NCBI GenBank assembly: GCA_027451525.1
Contig: DAIDJF010000027.1
Span: 1-64,000, forward strand
Source: Ktedonobacterales bacterium
GTDB taxonomy: Bacteria > Chloroflexota > Ktedonobacteria > Ktedonobacterales > Ktedonobacteraceae
DNA: 64,000 nt
Direction of reading: 5' to 3'
In this document: positions 33,293 through 41,758 of the stretch, piece by piece
Numbering within the stretch: the first letter of the stretch is position 1
Layout: each line of letters opens with the position of its first letter
Notes under the pieces: model-generated
What the model saw: only the letters and a program-made list of their open reading frames with translations
Told to the model about the DNA's origin: nothing
Database searches by the model: none
Translations under genes and position numbers: made by a program

Positions 33293-34012
33293 TTACTGCC
33301 TTTGTTCATTGACAACACTATGCACTGCCTGTTGAGTTTGTTGACGCCCCTGCCAGAGGGCAAGAATCTCATCAGAGGTGACAACATCAAAGCGATGGCG
33401 CATCAAGAAAAGTGAGGCGTCGTGTTGCCGTGGATCATCGCTCGCGACGCAATCTTCAGGCAATACGACATAATAGTCGTTAAAGAGGGCATCGCGTGCG
33501 GTTGACTCAACACAGCCTTCGGTAGTACAGCCTGTCATAATCACGGTTTTGATCATGTTACTGCGTAGCAGCATATCAAGGTTTGTGCCCCAAAATCCGC
33601 TGGAGCGGTATTTGCGTACAATTAAGTCCTCAGCTTGTGGGGCCAGAGCAGGAATAATTTCCTGCCCTGGCGTTCCTTCCACGGTGTAGAGAAGTGGTTC
33701 TGCTACTTGGTGGGAGGCAGCATGAAGGCGCATATTGAAACGAATTTGTGCTGGCGATTCGCTTTTGCGATCGGGTAGCACGGTCATCTGGATATAGATG
33801 ACCGTAACACCGGCAGCTCGCGCGCCCGCGAGTAAGCGTGAGAGACGTGGGATCATTGGCTGATACATCGAAAGATCGATACCCAACTTGTCGAAGGCCC
33901 ACCCTGGCTGACAGAAATCGTTCTGCATATCCACAAGCACCAGTGCCGTATGCTGTGGCTCGACTAATTCAGCAAGCGCGGTATAGATGTGTTTATTTTC
34001 GATGGTAATCAT
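33293..34012 (-). CDS. Isochorismatase-family cysteine hydrolase
   Basis: 239 residues. The triad is visible: Asp in LVDMQNDF, Lys in VRKYRSSGF and Cys in the GCTTEGCVES loop with the cis-peptide region before it. The family includes nicotinamidase, ureidoacrylate hydrolase RutB, N-carbamoylsarcosine amidase and maleamate amidase; the cluster favours an amide-cleaving role over isochorismate chemistry. The ATG overlaps the TGA of the APC permease gene (ATGA), so the two are translationally coupled. Confidence 0.88.
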   Translation of the reverse strand: MITIENKHIYTALAELVEPQHTALVLVDMQNDFCQPGWAFDKLGIDLSMYQPMIPRLSRLLAGARAAGVTVIYIQMTVLPDRKSESPAQIRFNMRLHAASHQVAEPLLYTVEGTPGQEIIPALAPQAEDLIVRKYRSSGFWGTNLDMLLRSNMIKTVIMTGCTTEGCVESTARDALFNDYYVVLPEDCVASDDPRQHDASLFLMRHRFDVVTSDEILALWQGRQQTQQAVHSVVNEQRQ

Positions 34013-35523
34013 GCTTCTCCACCAGATTGCGCAGCATCGCCACTCATTCCCTCCGCGTGGTGGGTTGTAGCCAGCATCAGGCGATCCTCAGACAAATTCT
34101 CTTCCGCGAGAAATGCGCCCACTGCAGCCAGTTTCTCAGGAGATTTGGCACGGAAGTAGAAGTAGACAATCGCACCCAGGACAATCCAGCCAACCGCGAT
34201 ATAAGGAACCAGATTGTACGGATATTGCTGACCGGGTTGGGCCACCGACCAGAGCGGATAAGCCAGCGCAATGACGCCCAGGATAGGAACGACGATATGC
34301 ACAAACCAGTTACGCTCAGGCAGTTTGAAGAAGTAGCGGATCAGAGCGATGTTACAGAGCATGTAGACGATAACAATGGCAACGGTGCCAATTGAACCAG
34401 TGAAGCCATATGCACCAGTTGCGCCAGGGCCAAGCCAGAAACCGGTCGCAAAGCCAACGATCAGCGTGAAGAGGGTTTGCGCGAAAATGGCGGTGTAGGG
34501 CGAGAACCAGCGTGGATGGACACGTCCGAGGATAGAAGGCAGCACCTTGTCGCGTCCCATTGAGAAGATGATACGGATAGTCGTGTTGTGAATGGCGAGC
34601 AGGCAGGAGAAAATGCCGCCGATAGCACACAGGTCGATGATCTGCTCCAGCCAGGGCGTATAAGAATGGGCCAGCGTGACAATGGGGTTGGCATCGTTCA
34701 AGAACGCCTTCATGTTCGCTGGATGAATGAGTCCATAGCCAGCGGTCAATGCATACATGACGAAAACGTAGAACACGCCGACGATGATCAGTGCGCCACC
34801 AACGGCAAGGGGCACGTTGCGTTTCGGGTTCTTTGTCTCTTCACCAAGCGTCGCTGCCGCATCAAAGCCGATAAAAGAGAGAATACCAAACACGACGCCG
34901 AGGCCAACGCCGGAGAAGCCAGTCGGAGAGGCAGCAGGCGTAAATACGACAGCAGAGTTGCCACTACCTTTGACAATAGCGACCACCGCCAGTATGAGGA
35001 AGACAACAACCTCGATTACAAGCAGCGTCAAATCGACCTGAACGGAGGCTTTGATGCTACGAATCGAAAGGGCGAACACAATTGCCATACCGATCAGGCT
35101 GAAAATCCACCAACCCACCTCAACGTGAAAGACACCAAGCACATAGTCGTGCGCAAATGCTCCGAGAGCTGTAAATAATCCAGGAGCCAGAATTGCATAC
35201 CCAATCCAGAACAGCCAGCCCGTGAAAAAGCCAGCAGCTTTACCTAAACCGTAACTGTTATAGGTGTAGAAAGAACCTGCTGAGGGCAGTTTACGCGCAA
35301 ACTGCACAACGCTATTGCCAACCAGCAGACAGGCAATGAATGCGAGCAGAAACGATAGGGGAAGGGCGGCTCCCGCGACAGGGCCAGCAGCAGGAGCATT
35401 GAGCACTACTGCGATAACGGGAGCCATAGCAGCAGCGGCAAGGGCGATACCGTTTGGGACGGTAAGGACGTTTTTCTCCAGTCGTTGGGCCTGGGGAGTT
35501 GCTTCAAGAGAGCGGTCGGCCAT
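34009..35523 (-). CDS. APC-family amino acid/amine permease
   Basis: 504 residues with about 12 transmembrane helices. The start of helix 1 reads LTVPNGIALAAAAMAPVIAV and is followed by PLSFLLAFIACLLVGNSVVQFARKLPSAGSFYTY, a strong APC signature. Later EETKNPKRNVPLAV lies in the loop before helix 7. It probably imports the amine or amino acid processed by the cluster. GAGGAGG lies 8 nt before the ATG at 35523, although the frame is open for 81 nt more. It heads the operon behind the promoter at 35611-35640. Confidence 0.9.
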   Translation of the reverse strand: MADRSLEATPQAQRLEKNVLTVPNGIALAAAAMAPVIAVVLNAPAAGPVAGAALPLSFLLAFIACLLVGNSVVQFARKLPSAGSFYTYNSYGLGKAAGFFTGWLFWIGYAILAPGLFTALGAFAHDYVLGVFHVEVGWWIFSLIGMAIVFALSIRSIKASVQVDLTLLVIEVVVFLILAVVAIVKGSGNSAVVFTPAASPTGFSGVGLGVVFGILSFIGFDAAATLGEETKNPKRNVPLAVGGALIIVGVFYVFVMYALTAGYGLIHPANMKAFLNDANPIVTLAHSYTPWLEQIIDLCAIGGIFSCLLAIHNTTIRIIFSMGRDKVLPSILGRVHPRWFSPYTAIFAQTLFTLIVGFATGFWLGPGATGAYGFTGSIGTVAIVIVYMLCNIALIRYFFKLPERNWFVHIVVPILGVIALAYPLWSVAQPGQQYPYNLVPYIAVGWIVLGAIVYFYFRAKSPEKLAAVGAFLAEENLSEDRLMLATTHHAEGMSGDAAQSGGEA

Positions 35524-35598
35524 TGTTTCAGCCTCCTCTAATGACGATAGGGTACGACAAGATGAAGAATCACGCGATACGGAAGATGGATATATCAC

Positions 35599-35640
35599 GT
35601 GCATGTTTGTAATATATCACCAACATGCACGAAATGTCAA
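35599..35640 (-). promoter_or_regulatory. Promoter of the catabolic operon, with inverted repeat around the -10 box
   Basis: On the minus strand TTGACA (35635-35640) and TATATT (35611-35616) are 18 bp apart, close to consensus. GTGCATGTT and AACATGCAC, 9-bp perfect inverted arms at 35599-35607 and 35622-35630, flank the -10 box. This is an ideal repressor position. The GntR-family protein of the cluster is the obvious candidate, as inference. Confidence 0.75.
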
Positions 35641-35651
35641 TGGGAAACAGA

Positions 35652-35691
35652 GCAAGATCGGCAAACCAACGCTTTTGATTGCCGATCTTGC
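35652..35691 (-). terminator. Hairpin after the HExxH protein gene
   Basis: GCAAGATCGGCAA and TTGCCGATCTTGC form a 13-bp perfect stem with a 14-nt loop. It lies 33 bp past the stop codon at 35724 on the minus strand. The tail (TCTGTTTCCC) is only moderately T-rich. Confidence 0.65.
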
Positions 35692-35723
35692 TGCTTGAGT
35701 CCAATGAGTGAGCAGTGTCACGC

Positions 35724-36794
35724 TTAAGGTGTACTCGTTTTCATGCTGACTGACAAACCGCTTTTTGAGCCTGATTTTGGCAAACTAGCGAAAGCTAGTT
35801 GAACAGAGAGAGCAGTGTCTAAGTCATTTGCCCATTTGTCAGCATTAGCATCGCCGAGGCTACGGAGCTGTTTGATGGCTCGTTTCACATACCCACTCCA
35901 ATATTCCGCAACTTTTGGTGGGACCGTCTTGATATTGGTAGTCAGATCGCTAGCATAATTTTTGAGGAATTTCCAGGTTTCGGCCAGGTAGCCTGGGTCA
36001 TTGTTGATACCCGTTTCGGCTGCATGTTTAATTTCCCAGACATGCGTTTCGATTTCTTGCAGCGGAGCCTGAATGGTGGGAAAGCTTTGCTTACCGTATG
36101 CACTTTTTTTGTCATTTTCAAACATGTACTCGTCAGTTTCTTCAGCCCCTACTTTCACGTCATTAGGTTGCTGCGTGCGTTGGGCTGCATGAATCAATTC
36201 GTGACGGATCGTGCTGTAAATCGCGGCTACGCTGTTGCTGGTGAAGAGTGGGGCGTACACAGTGATCGTGATCGTCGCGTTGCCAGTTTTTCCTTGACTG
36301 CTATATTGCGTAACAGCGAGATCATTGCCACCACTGCCGCTATTGTAGACAATCTTTGTTGTAATAGTGCCCGTTCCTGGTGGCGGTTGCTCGATCACAT
36401 TCTTACTAATCAGGTAATTAAGCAGATTATCAAGTGCCCCTTGGCGCAAACTCTCTGTCGCTTTTGCTTTACTTAGCTCATCGACAAGGGTTTGCGTCAG
36501 ATCGGGAACACTGGCAGACTTGTCAGCAGGGTCAGGTTGGACAAGGCTCTTTTTGGCTTCTTCAACACGCTGTATGGGCAGAGAAGCGAGCGGTTGTTTT
36601 TGATCTGCTTGCTGTTGTTGCATTCCTTGCTCAGATGATGAAATGGCAAGATCGTTAAAAGAATGCATGATATGGATACTGTTGTCAGTATTGCGCGACT
36701 TGTTAGCAGAAGCGAGGGATGAGTCAGCAAGAGGTGAGCGAACAGATGGTGTGTGCTGTTGTATCTGGCGAGATGCGGATTTAAAAGTTCTCAT
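35724..36794 (-). CDS. HExxH metalloprotease-like protein with disordered N-terminus
   Basis: 356 residues, no signal peptide or membrane helix. Residues 1-100 are low-complexity and Ser/Gln/Asp-rich, with PIQRVEE near residue 74, reminiscent of the N-termini of DUF4157-type proteins. A zinc-peptidase motif H-E-L-I-H (residues 198-202) sits in AIYSTIRHELIHAAQ, and a glutamate-rich helix (QEIETHVWEIKHAAETG) about 60 residues later may give the third ligand. The ATG at 36794 follows GAGAGG; the frame opens 60 nt earlier. DUF4157 proteins are often linked to extracellular contractile injection systems, but no such genes are in the window. The assignment is tentative. Confidence 0.7.
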   Translation of the reverse strand: MRTFKSASRQIQQHTPSVRSPLADSSLASANKSRNTDNSIHIMHSFNDLAISSSEQGMQQQQADQKQPLASLPIQRVEEAKKSLVQPDPADKSASVPDLTQTLVDELSKAKATESLRQGALDNLLNYLISKNVIEQPPPGTGTITTKIVYNSGSGGNDLAVTQYSSQGKTGNATITITVYAPLFTSNSVAAIYSTIRHELIHAAQRTQQPNDVKVGAEETDEYMFENDKKSAYGKQSFPTIQAPLQEIETHVWEIKHAAETGINNDPGYLAETWKFLKNYASDLTTNIKTVPPKVAEYWSGYVKRAIKQLRSLGDANADKWANDLDTALSVQLAFASLPKSGSKSGLSVSMKTSTP

Positions 36795-37087
36795 AAAACT
36801 GTTGAACCTCTCTATAAACAACCTGACATATTTCTGCTTCCAAGTATAACACAAGAGATTATTTAATGGGCAATATTGATGAATAGACCATCCATTTTGT
36901 AGCAGCAGCAGGCCTCTATTTTATTGATCTGCGCTTATTTTAATATTATACGTATATTATACACTATTGTCAGCTGGCTGATAGTTGTCTTGGTACTGTT
37001 CTTATGGTAATTGATGGTATGCTACAAAAAGGTTATTCCAGCTAGTTCAGTCACTGTATTGAAGCCGCAATAGCGATAAGGAGAGTT

Positions 37088-37909
37088 ATGGAGCATTGGA
37101 TTTGTGTGACATGCGGGAGTCAGTTCGCGCAGAGTCAGGAACCGCCACGAGCATGTCCGATCTGCCTGGATCAGCGGCAATATATCGGTCATCAGGGGCA
37201 AAAATGGACGACAGTAGGGAAGATGCAGCAAGACGGTTATCAAAATATCATTCAGCAAGAGGAGCCGCACTTGATAGGCATTGGCACACAGCCCACGTTT
37301 GCGATTGGGCAGCGTGCTCTCCTCGTGCAGAGTCCCCACGGCAATATTCTCTGGGACTGTATCAGCTATCTCTCCGACGAGACGGTAGAGGCGATACGTG
37401 GACTGGGCGGAATTGCCGCGATTGCGATTTCACACCCTCACTACTATAGCTCAATGATTGAATGGGCCGAGCGTTTTCAGGCTCCTGTGTACTTGCATGA
37501 AGCAGATCGCCGTTGGGTCATGAGGCCAGATAAGCATATTACCTTCTGGTCTGGTGAGACGTACCCCCTCTGGGATGACATCTCGCTACTACGCCTGGGT
37601 GGGCACTTTGCTGGTGGAACGGTATTGCACTGGCCCCAGGGTGCAGATGGGAAAGGTGTGCTACTGACGGGCGACATTATCTATGTGGTAGCCGACCGCG
37701 CCTGGGTTAGCTTTATGTATAGCTACCCCAACCTGATCCCGCTTCCGGCACGCGAGATACGGCGCATGTGTGATGCCGTCGCCCCCTATGCGTTTGAACG
37801 GCTCTACGCGGCCTGGTTTGAGCGCATTGTAAAAACGGGCGCGCACCAGGCCGTGCAGAGATCAGCCGAACGCTACATCACAGCGATTGAACAGGGCCTT
37901 GAAGAATAA
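37088..37909 (+). CDS. MBL-fold hydrolase with N-terminal rubredoxin-like zinc ribbon
   Basis: 273 residues. Residues 6-26 carry C-x2-C...C-x2-C (CVTCG and CPICL), a zinc-ribbon or rubredoxin-like knuckle. The metallo-beta-lactamase fold follows: NILWDCISYLSDE, AIAISHPHYYSSM, GGHFAGGTVLHWP and LLTGDIIYVV. The canonical HxHxDH metal motif is reduced to H-P-H-Y-Y-S, so one metal site is likely altered. AAGGAGAG precedes the ATG. It stands alone on the plus strand between the catabolic cluster and the LLM gene. Substrate unknown. Confidence 0.8.
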   Translation: MEHWICVTCGSQFAQSQEPPRACPICLDQRQYIGHQGQKWTTVGKMQQDGYQNIIQQEEPHLIGIGTQPTFAIGQRALLVQSPHGNILWDCISYLSDETVEAIRGLGGIAAIAISHPHYYSSMIEWAERFQAPVYLHEADRRWVMRPDKHITFWSGETYPLWDDISLLRLGGHFAGGTVLHWPQGADGKGVLLTGDIIYVVADRAWVSFMYSYPNLIPLPAREIRRMCDAVAPYAFERLYAAWFERIVKTGAHQAVQRSAERYITAIEQGLEE

Positions 37910-37955
37910 CGCTACCACTAGTTAATCGTTATTCTTGTGAAATGTTCTTCAGAGA

Positions 37956-38876
37956 TTATGGGTACATTTTATTAATTGTTGGAATAACCTCCTCAACAAG
38001 CGTATTGAGGGCGGTTAGATCGGGAAAACCGCCAGTGCTGAGCATAAAGTAGGTGACACCTAGCTCAATAAATGGTCGCATCTGCTCAATGACCTGTTCA
38101 GGCGTGCCGGCAAAAGCGTTGCGCGCCTGCATCTGCTTTCCACCAAGAGCCTCGACTTGCGCCTCGGTTGGTGCGCACACACAACCACCAAACCACGTGC
38201 GACGAAGTGTTGCCGGGTCACGTCCAACAGCGGCGCATGCCTCTTCACATTGCGCTACCTGCTGGCGGTAGGTCTCGATATTGGTCCACGAGACGTTCCA
38301 CCAGTCAGCATGGCGGGCGGCGATACGCAGCATGCGTGGTTTGAAGGCTCCAAGCATGATCGTGGGTAGAGTCTCTGGTTTGGGTTCGCACCAGGCATCG
38401 ACAACCTGATAATGTTTGCCTTGCACGGTGGCGCGTTCATCATGCCAGAGAGCCTTGATAATCTGCATGGTCTCTTCCAGTTCTTCGACGCGCGTGCCCG
38501 CTGAAGGGAAAGGATAGCCATAGGCGGTGTATTCATCCTCTTTCCAGCCCGCGCCAATGCCCAGGATAAAGCGTCCGTCACTGAGATACTGAAGGGTTGC
38601 GCCCATCTTGGCAAGCAAGGCAGGGTTGCGGAACGACTGGCAGAGAACTGCATGTCCAAATTGGAATGCAGGGTATTGCGCGGCCAGGTAGGTGAGAGCG
38701 GTCCAGCCCTCTAAGACGGGGCTGTTATCGTATTGCAGGTGATCGACAACCCAGACCGAATCCATATGACCCTGCGCGAGCGTAAGTCCCTGATGCACGG
38801 CGGCAAGAAAATCTTTGCTCATCATAGAGGTGCGTGGACCGCTGGAGAGTGACCAGCCGAATTGAATGCGAGCCAT
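37956..38876 (-). CDS. LLM-class (F420-type) oxidoreductase
   Basis: 306 residues, bacterial-luciferase-like TIM barrel. ARIQFGWSLSSGP opens the barrel, SVWVVDHL and GRFILGIGAGWKEDEYTAYGYPFPS are family landmarks, and HWDERATV-like loop residues appear as LWHDERATVQGKHYQV. These features agree with F420-dependent members rather than FMN-dependent luciferases. The ATG at 38876 follows AAAGGA by about 11 nt; an 84-nt open extension upstream lacks a site. Transcription probably starts at the promoter with paired direct repeats at 38981-39016. Confidence 0.87.
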   Translation of the reverse strand: MARIQFGWSLSSGPRTSMMSKDFLAAVHQGLTLAQGHMDSVWVVDHLQYDNSPVLEGWTALTYLAAQYPAFQFGHAVLCQSFRNPALLAKMGATLQYLSDGRFILGIGAGWKEDEYTAYGYPFPSAGTRVEELEETMQIIKALWHDERATVQGKHYQVVDAWCEPKPETLPTIMLGAFKPRMLRIAARHADWWNVSWTNIETYRQQVAQCEEACAAVGRDPATLRRTWFGGCVCAPTEAQVEALGGKQMQARNAFAGTPEQVIEQMRPFIELGVTYFMLSTGGFPDLTALNTLVEEVIPTINKMYP

Positions 38877-39181
38877 AGCGGTATTTTCCTTTGTTTGGTA
38901 GTAGCATGTTCTGCGCTTGTTACTCTTTGGCGAGGTGGGTAAGGCAGAAGAGTTGCTCAAGTAGGTAATCTACAAGCTGCATTATACCACAAAACATGTG
39001 TGGACCATGTGTGGACTAGAAGGCTTTTGGGCGCAGGATGGTATCATATTGAGGTTTGTTGAGATGTTCTGCTGCTATTTTGTAATACTCTGGTTTGTCA
39101 GGAGACGGGACATGATAGAATGGGGTTGTTATCAATGTGACTTATCAATGGAGATTTTCAACAGTGATGAGAGGTAATAGT
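38877..39181. other. Divergent intergenic region with regulatory repeats
   Basis: 305 bp between the LLM gene (minus) and the TPP-enzyme gene (plus). It contains the direct repeats and -10 box of the minus promoter (listed separately). A plausible plus promoter is not clear to me; ATGAGAGG precedes the TPP-enzyme start. Confidence 0.5.
38981..39016 (-). promoter_or_regulatory. Minus-strand -10 box with two 11-bp direct repeats over the -35 region
   Basis: TATAAT (minus strand, 38981-38986) is preceded by two head-to-tail copies of the plus-strand sequence CATGTGTGGAC at 38995-39005 and 39006-39016. The -35 hexamer itself is poor and lies within the repeats. The 11-bp period, one helical turn, suggests cooperative binding of a regulator on one face of the DNA. 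Confidence 0.6.
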
Positions 39182-40897
39182 ATGGTATACGAGCCAGAAC
39201 GGACTTCGGCGTCGTTGGATGAATCAAGCCAGGGAATTGATCTTTTCTTTCAAGCAGCTTTACAGTATGGCTATCGTTACGTTTTTGGCAATCCTGGAAC
39301 GACGGAGGCCGTATTCATGGATGGTCTCGTGCGTTACCCTGACCTGCAATTTGTTCTATGTTTGCACGAAAACGTCGCGACTGGAGCCGCTGATGGTCTG
39401 GCTCGTTTGAGTGGCTGGCCTGCGTTGGTTAATCTGCACCTTGCACCAGGGCTCTCGAATGGGTTGGCAAATATTCATAATGCTAAGCGCGCACGTGTGC
39501 CGATGATTGTCACGGTGGGAGAACATGATGTGCGCCATCTTCTAGAGGATTCGCCGCTAGCAGGGGATATTGCAGGTATTGCCAGAGGTGTCTGTAAATG
39601 GACCTGGACGGTGCGCGATGCCAGTGAATTAGCCGATGTCTTGCAACGTGCAACAATAATCGCCATGACGCCGCCGCAAGGTCCCGTCTGTCTGATTCTA
39701 CCAACAAATGTCCTGACCGCACCGCCGCGCAAAGCGGATGGGCATGTACCAGCTATTCCTGCTTTGCAGATGCCAGAGCGAGGTCCAGCATCTAGCAAGG
39801 ATATTGCGCGAGCGACGGAGGTATTGCTCAATGCGCGCAATCCTATGCTGCTGGTTGGCGATATTGGAACAGAAGCAGTGACGCAGGTTGGCGCGTTGGC
39901 GGCACTAACGGGTGCGCGTATCGTATATGACACCTTTCCTCGCCTGCGCACCGGACGCGCATTGCCGGGAAGCTCGTATCTACCCTACTTGCCTGACCAG
40001 CGTAGAGCCTTCTTAGAACAGGCAGATGTTCTCTTCCTGATCGGTGTCGGCGGCTTTACCACACTATTTATGTATGAATATGATCCCGCGCCGGTCGTTG
40101 CCACGCATACACGGGTTATTCAGCTTGATGATGACATTGAGGCAGTGGGCAAGAATGAGCGTGGCAGCCAGCTATTGTATGGCGATGTCACAGCAAGTCT
40201 CGCGCTGCTGGTTGCTCAAGTCCAGGAACATGTGAACAGCTCTGGCGAGAAGAGCGCAAGAGCTACACGTATGGCGGAGACGACGCATAGACGGAGTGAG
40301 AGCATAACGGGTGAGACTGAAAATAGCGTCTTGTTACCCAAAACGCTGATGCGAGCGTTGCACCAGATATTGCCAGCCGACACGATTTTGGTGGATGAGT
40401 CGATTACGTCGCGGACCGCATTGCAGAATGAACTATTGGATGATGTTGAGACGTATTTAGCCAGTCGTGGTGGCGCACTGGGAGCGGCTTTACCGCTGGC
40501 AGTTGGCGCGCAATTAGGAGCGAGAGATCGTTTTGTCGCTGCAGTGGTCGGCGATGGCTCCGCAATGTATTCGATACAGACATTGTGGACCGCTACCCAT
40601 TATCATCTGCCGATCTTGACGGTGATCTGCAATAATGCAAGCTACGACATTATCAAGTTAGAAATGTTGCGTTTGCGCGGCACGCTGGCAACGAGCGGGC
40701 GCGCCCACCTGGGCGCTGTCACTGGCATTGGTCAGCCACGTCTTAATTTTGCTGAGCTGGCGCAGGGTATGGGAATGCAAGGTTGGACTGTACGGGAAGT
40801 TGCTGATCTTATGCCTGCCTTAAAAGCCGCGCTTGAGACTTGTCAACGTGGCGAGCCTGCGCTTGTAGATGTACATGTGCCTGCAATGCCTGTATAA
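39182..40897 (+). CDS. Thiamine-diphosphate enzyme, benzoylformate-decarboxylase-like
   Basis: 571 residues with the three-domain decarboxylase/acetolactate-synthase layout. FGNPGTTEAVFMD and LCLHENVATGAADG carry the N-terminal PYR domain with the activating glutamate. NLHLAPGLSNGLANI keeps the histidine equivalent to benzoylformate decarboxylase His70. GDGSAMYSIQTLW...CNNASY is the TPP-binding motif. The residue matching the second catalytic histidine of that enzyme (His281) appears replaced in LFMYEYDPAP, and Ser26 is Thr. So it is related to, but perhaps not the same as, benzoylformate decarboxylase. GAGAGG precedes the ATG at 39182. Its next gene is a cyclase-family hydrolase. Confidence 0.85.
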   Translation: MVYEPERTSASLDESSQGIDLFFQAALQYGYRYVFGNPGTTEAVFMDGLVRYPDLQFVLCLHENVATGAADGLARLSGWPALVNLHLAPGLSNGLANIHNAKRARVPMIVTVGEHDVRHLLEDSPLAGDIAGIARGVCKWTWTVRDASELADVLQRATIIAMTPPQGPVCLILPTNVLTAPPRKADGHVPAIPALQMPERGPASSKDIARATEVLLNARNPMLLVGDIGTEAVTQVGALAALTGARIVYDTFPRLRTGRALPGSSYLPYLPDQRRAFLEQADVLFLIGVGGFTTLFMYEYDPAPVVATHTRVIQLDDDIEAVGKNERGSQLLYGDVTASLALLVAQVQEHVNSSGEKSARATRMAETTHRRSESITGETENSVLLPKTLMRALHQILPADTILVDESITSRTALQNELLDDVETYLASRGGALGAALPLAVGAQLGARDRFVAAVVGDGSAMYSIQTLWTATHYHLPILTVICNNASYDIIKLEMLRLRGTLATSGRAHLGAVTGIGQPRLNFAELAQGMGMQGWTVREVADLMPALKAALETCQRGEPALVDVHVPAMPV

Positions 40898-40949
40898 GGC
40901 AAGAGATAAAGGGATTGTTTTTACGAGAGCAACGTTGGAGGAATCGCGT

Positions 40950-41702
40950 ATGACATCAGTTCAAGATTTGGCAACCATGCTTTTGGGCATGGAGGTGGTT
41001 GATCTTTCACCATTGTTGTATACCAACATGCCTCATTGGCATTCGCATCCTGACATACAGATTATTGAGGACTCCCGTAATTTTGGGCAGAATGGCTACT
41101 TTCTACAAACGCTTATTCTGCCTGAACATAGCGGATGTCATGTAGATGCACCCGCGCACGTGTTACCAGACAAACCCGATCAGACGATTGAGATTTTTCC
41201 CGCCGCCGCTTTAATGGGCATTGCGAAGAAAATTGATCTCGCGCGGGAGAATTATCAGCCTGGTGATCTGGCTCCTCTGAGCAAAGTACAGGAGGTGATG
41301 GCTCAAACAGGTATTACGATTGAGAAAGATGATATCGTGCTTTTCAATTTCGGTTGGGACAAATACCTCGTCGATGTGGAGCAGAAAGCCCCACATGAGC
41401 GCAACTGGTGGGGCGAGAATCAACCGGGTTTGACCGAGGATGTCTGCCGTTATCTCTATGAGCGTGGCGTAAAAGCGGTCGGCTCTGATACGCCTGCCTG
41501 TGATATTGCGCAGGTCAACAGGCAGATGAAGGCAGGTTTCGGGCATGCACGCTATTTCTTGCCCAACGGGATTTTCATTATCGAAAGTGTGAGTAACCTC
41601 GCTAAAGTGCCACCAACGTTCTACTTTATTGCGTTGCCGCTTAAGATTAAGGGAGGGTCAGGCTCGCCGCTACGCCCTATCGCGTTAGTGCCGCGCATAT
41701 GA
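40950..41702 (+). CDS. Cyclase-family hydrolase (second copy)
   Basis: 250 residues. The metal motif is HSGCHVDAPAHV, with cysteine where most members have threonine. EVVDLSPLLYTNMPHWHSHP at the start, KDDIVLFNFGWDKY and KAVGSDTPACD complete the family layout. It differs clearly from the 27594-28403 homologue (no close identity). GGAGG lies 8 nt before the ATG at 40950, and the frame begins inside the end of the TPP-enzyme gene. The pair resembles a two-step ring-opening plus decarboxylation unit; see the findings. Confidence 0.83.
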   Translation: MTSVQDLATMLLGMEVVDLSPLLYTNMPHWHSHPDIQIIEDSRNFGQNGYFLQTLILPEHSGCHVDAPAHVLPDKPDQTIEIFPAAALMGIAKKIDLARENYQPGDLAPLSKVQEVMAQTGITIEKDDIVLFNFGWDKYLVDVEQKAPHERNWWGENQPGLTEDVCRYLYERGVKAVGSDTPACDIAQVNRQMKAGFGHARYFLPNGIFIIESVSNLAKVPPTFYFIALPLKIKGGSGSPLRPIALVPRI

Positions 41703-41758
41703 GTGATAGTCTTAGGTCTTGAGAGGAAAGAATAAATCCGTCCTCTGATACGTCTGGC

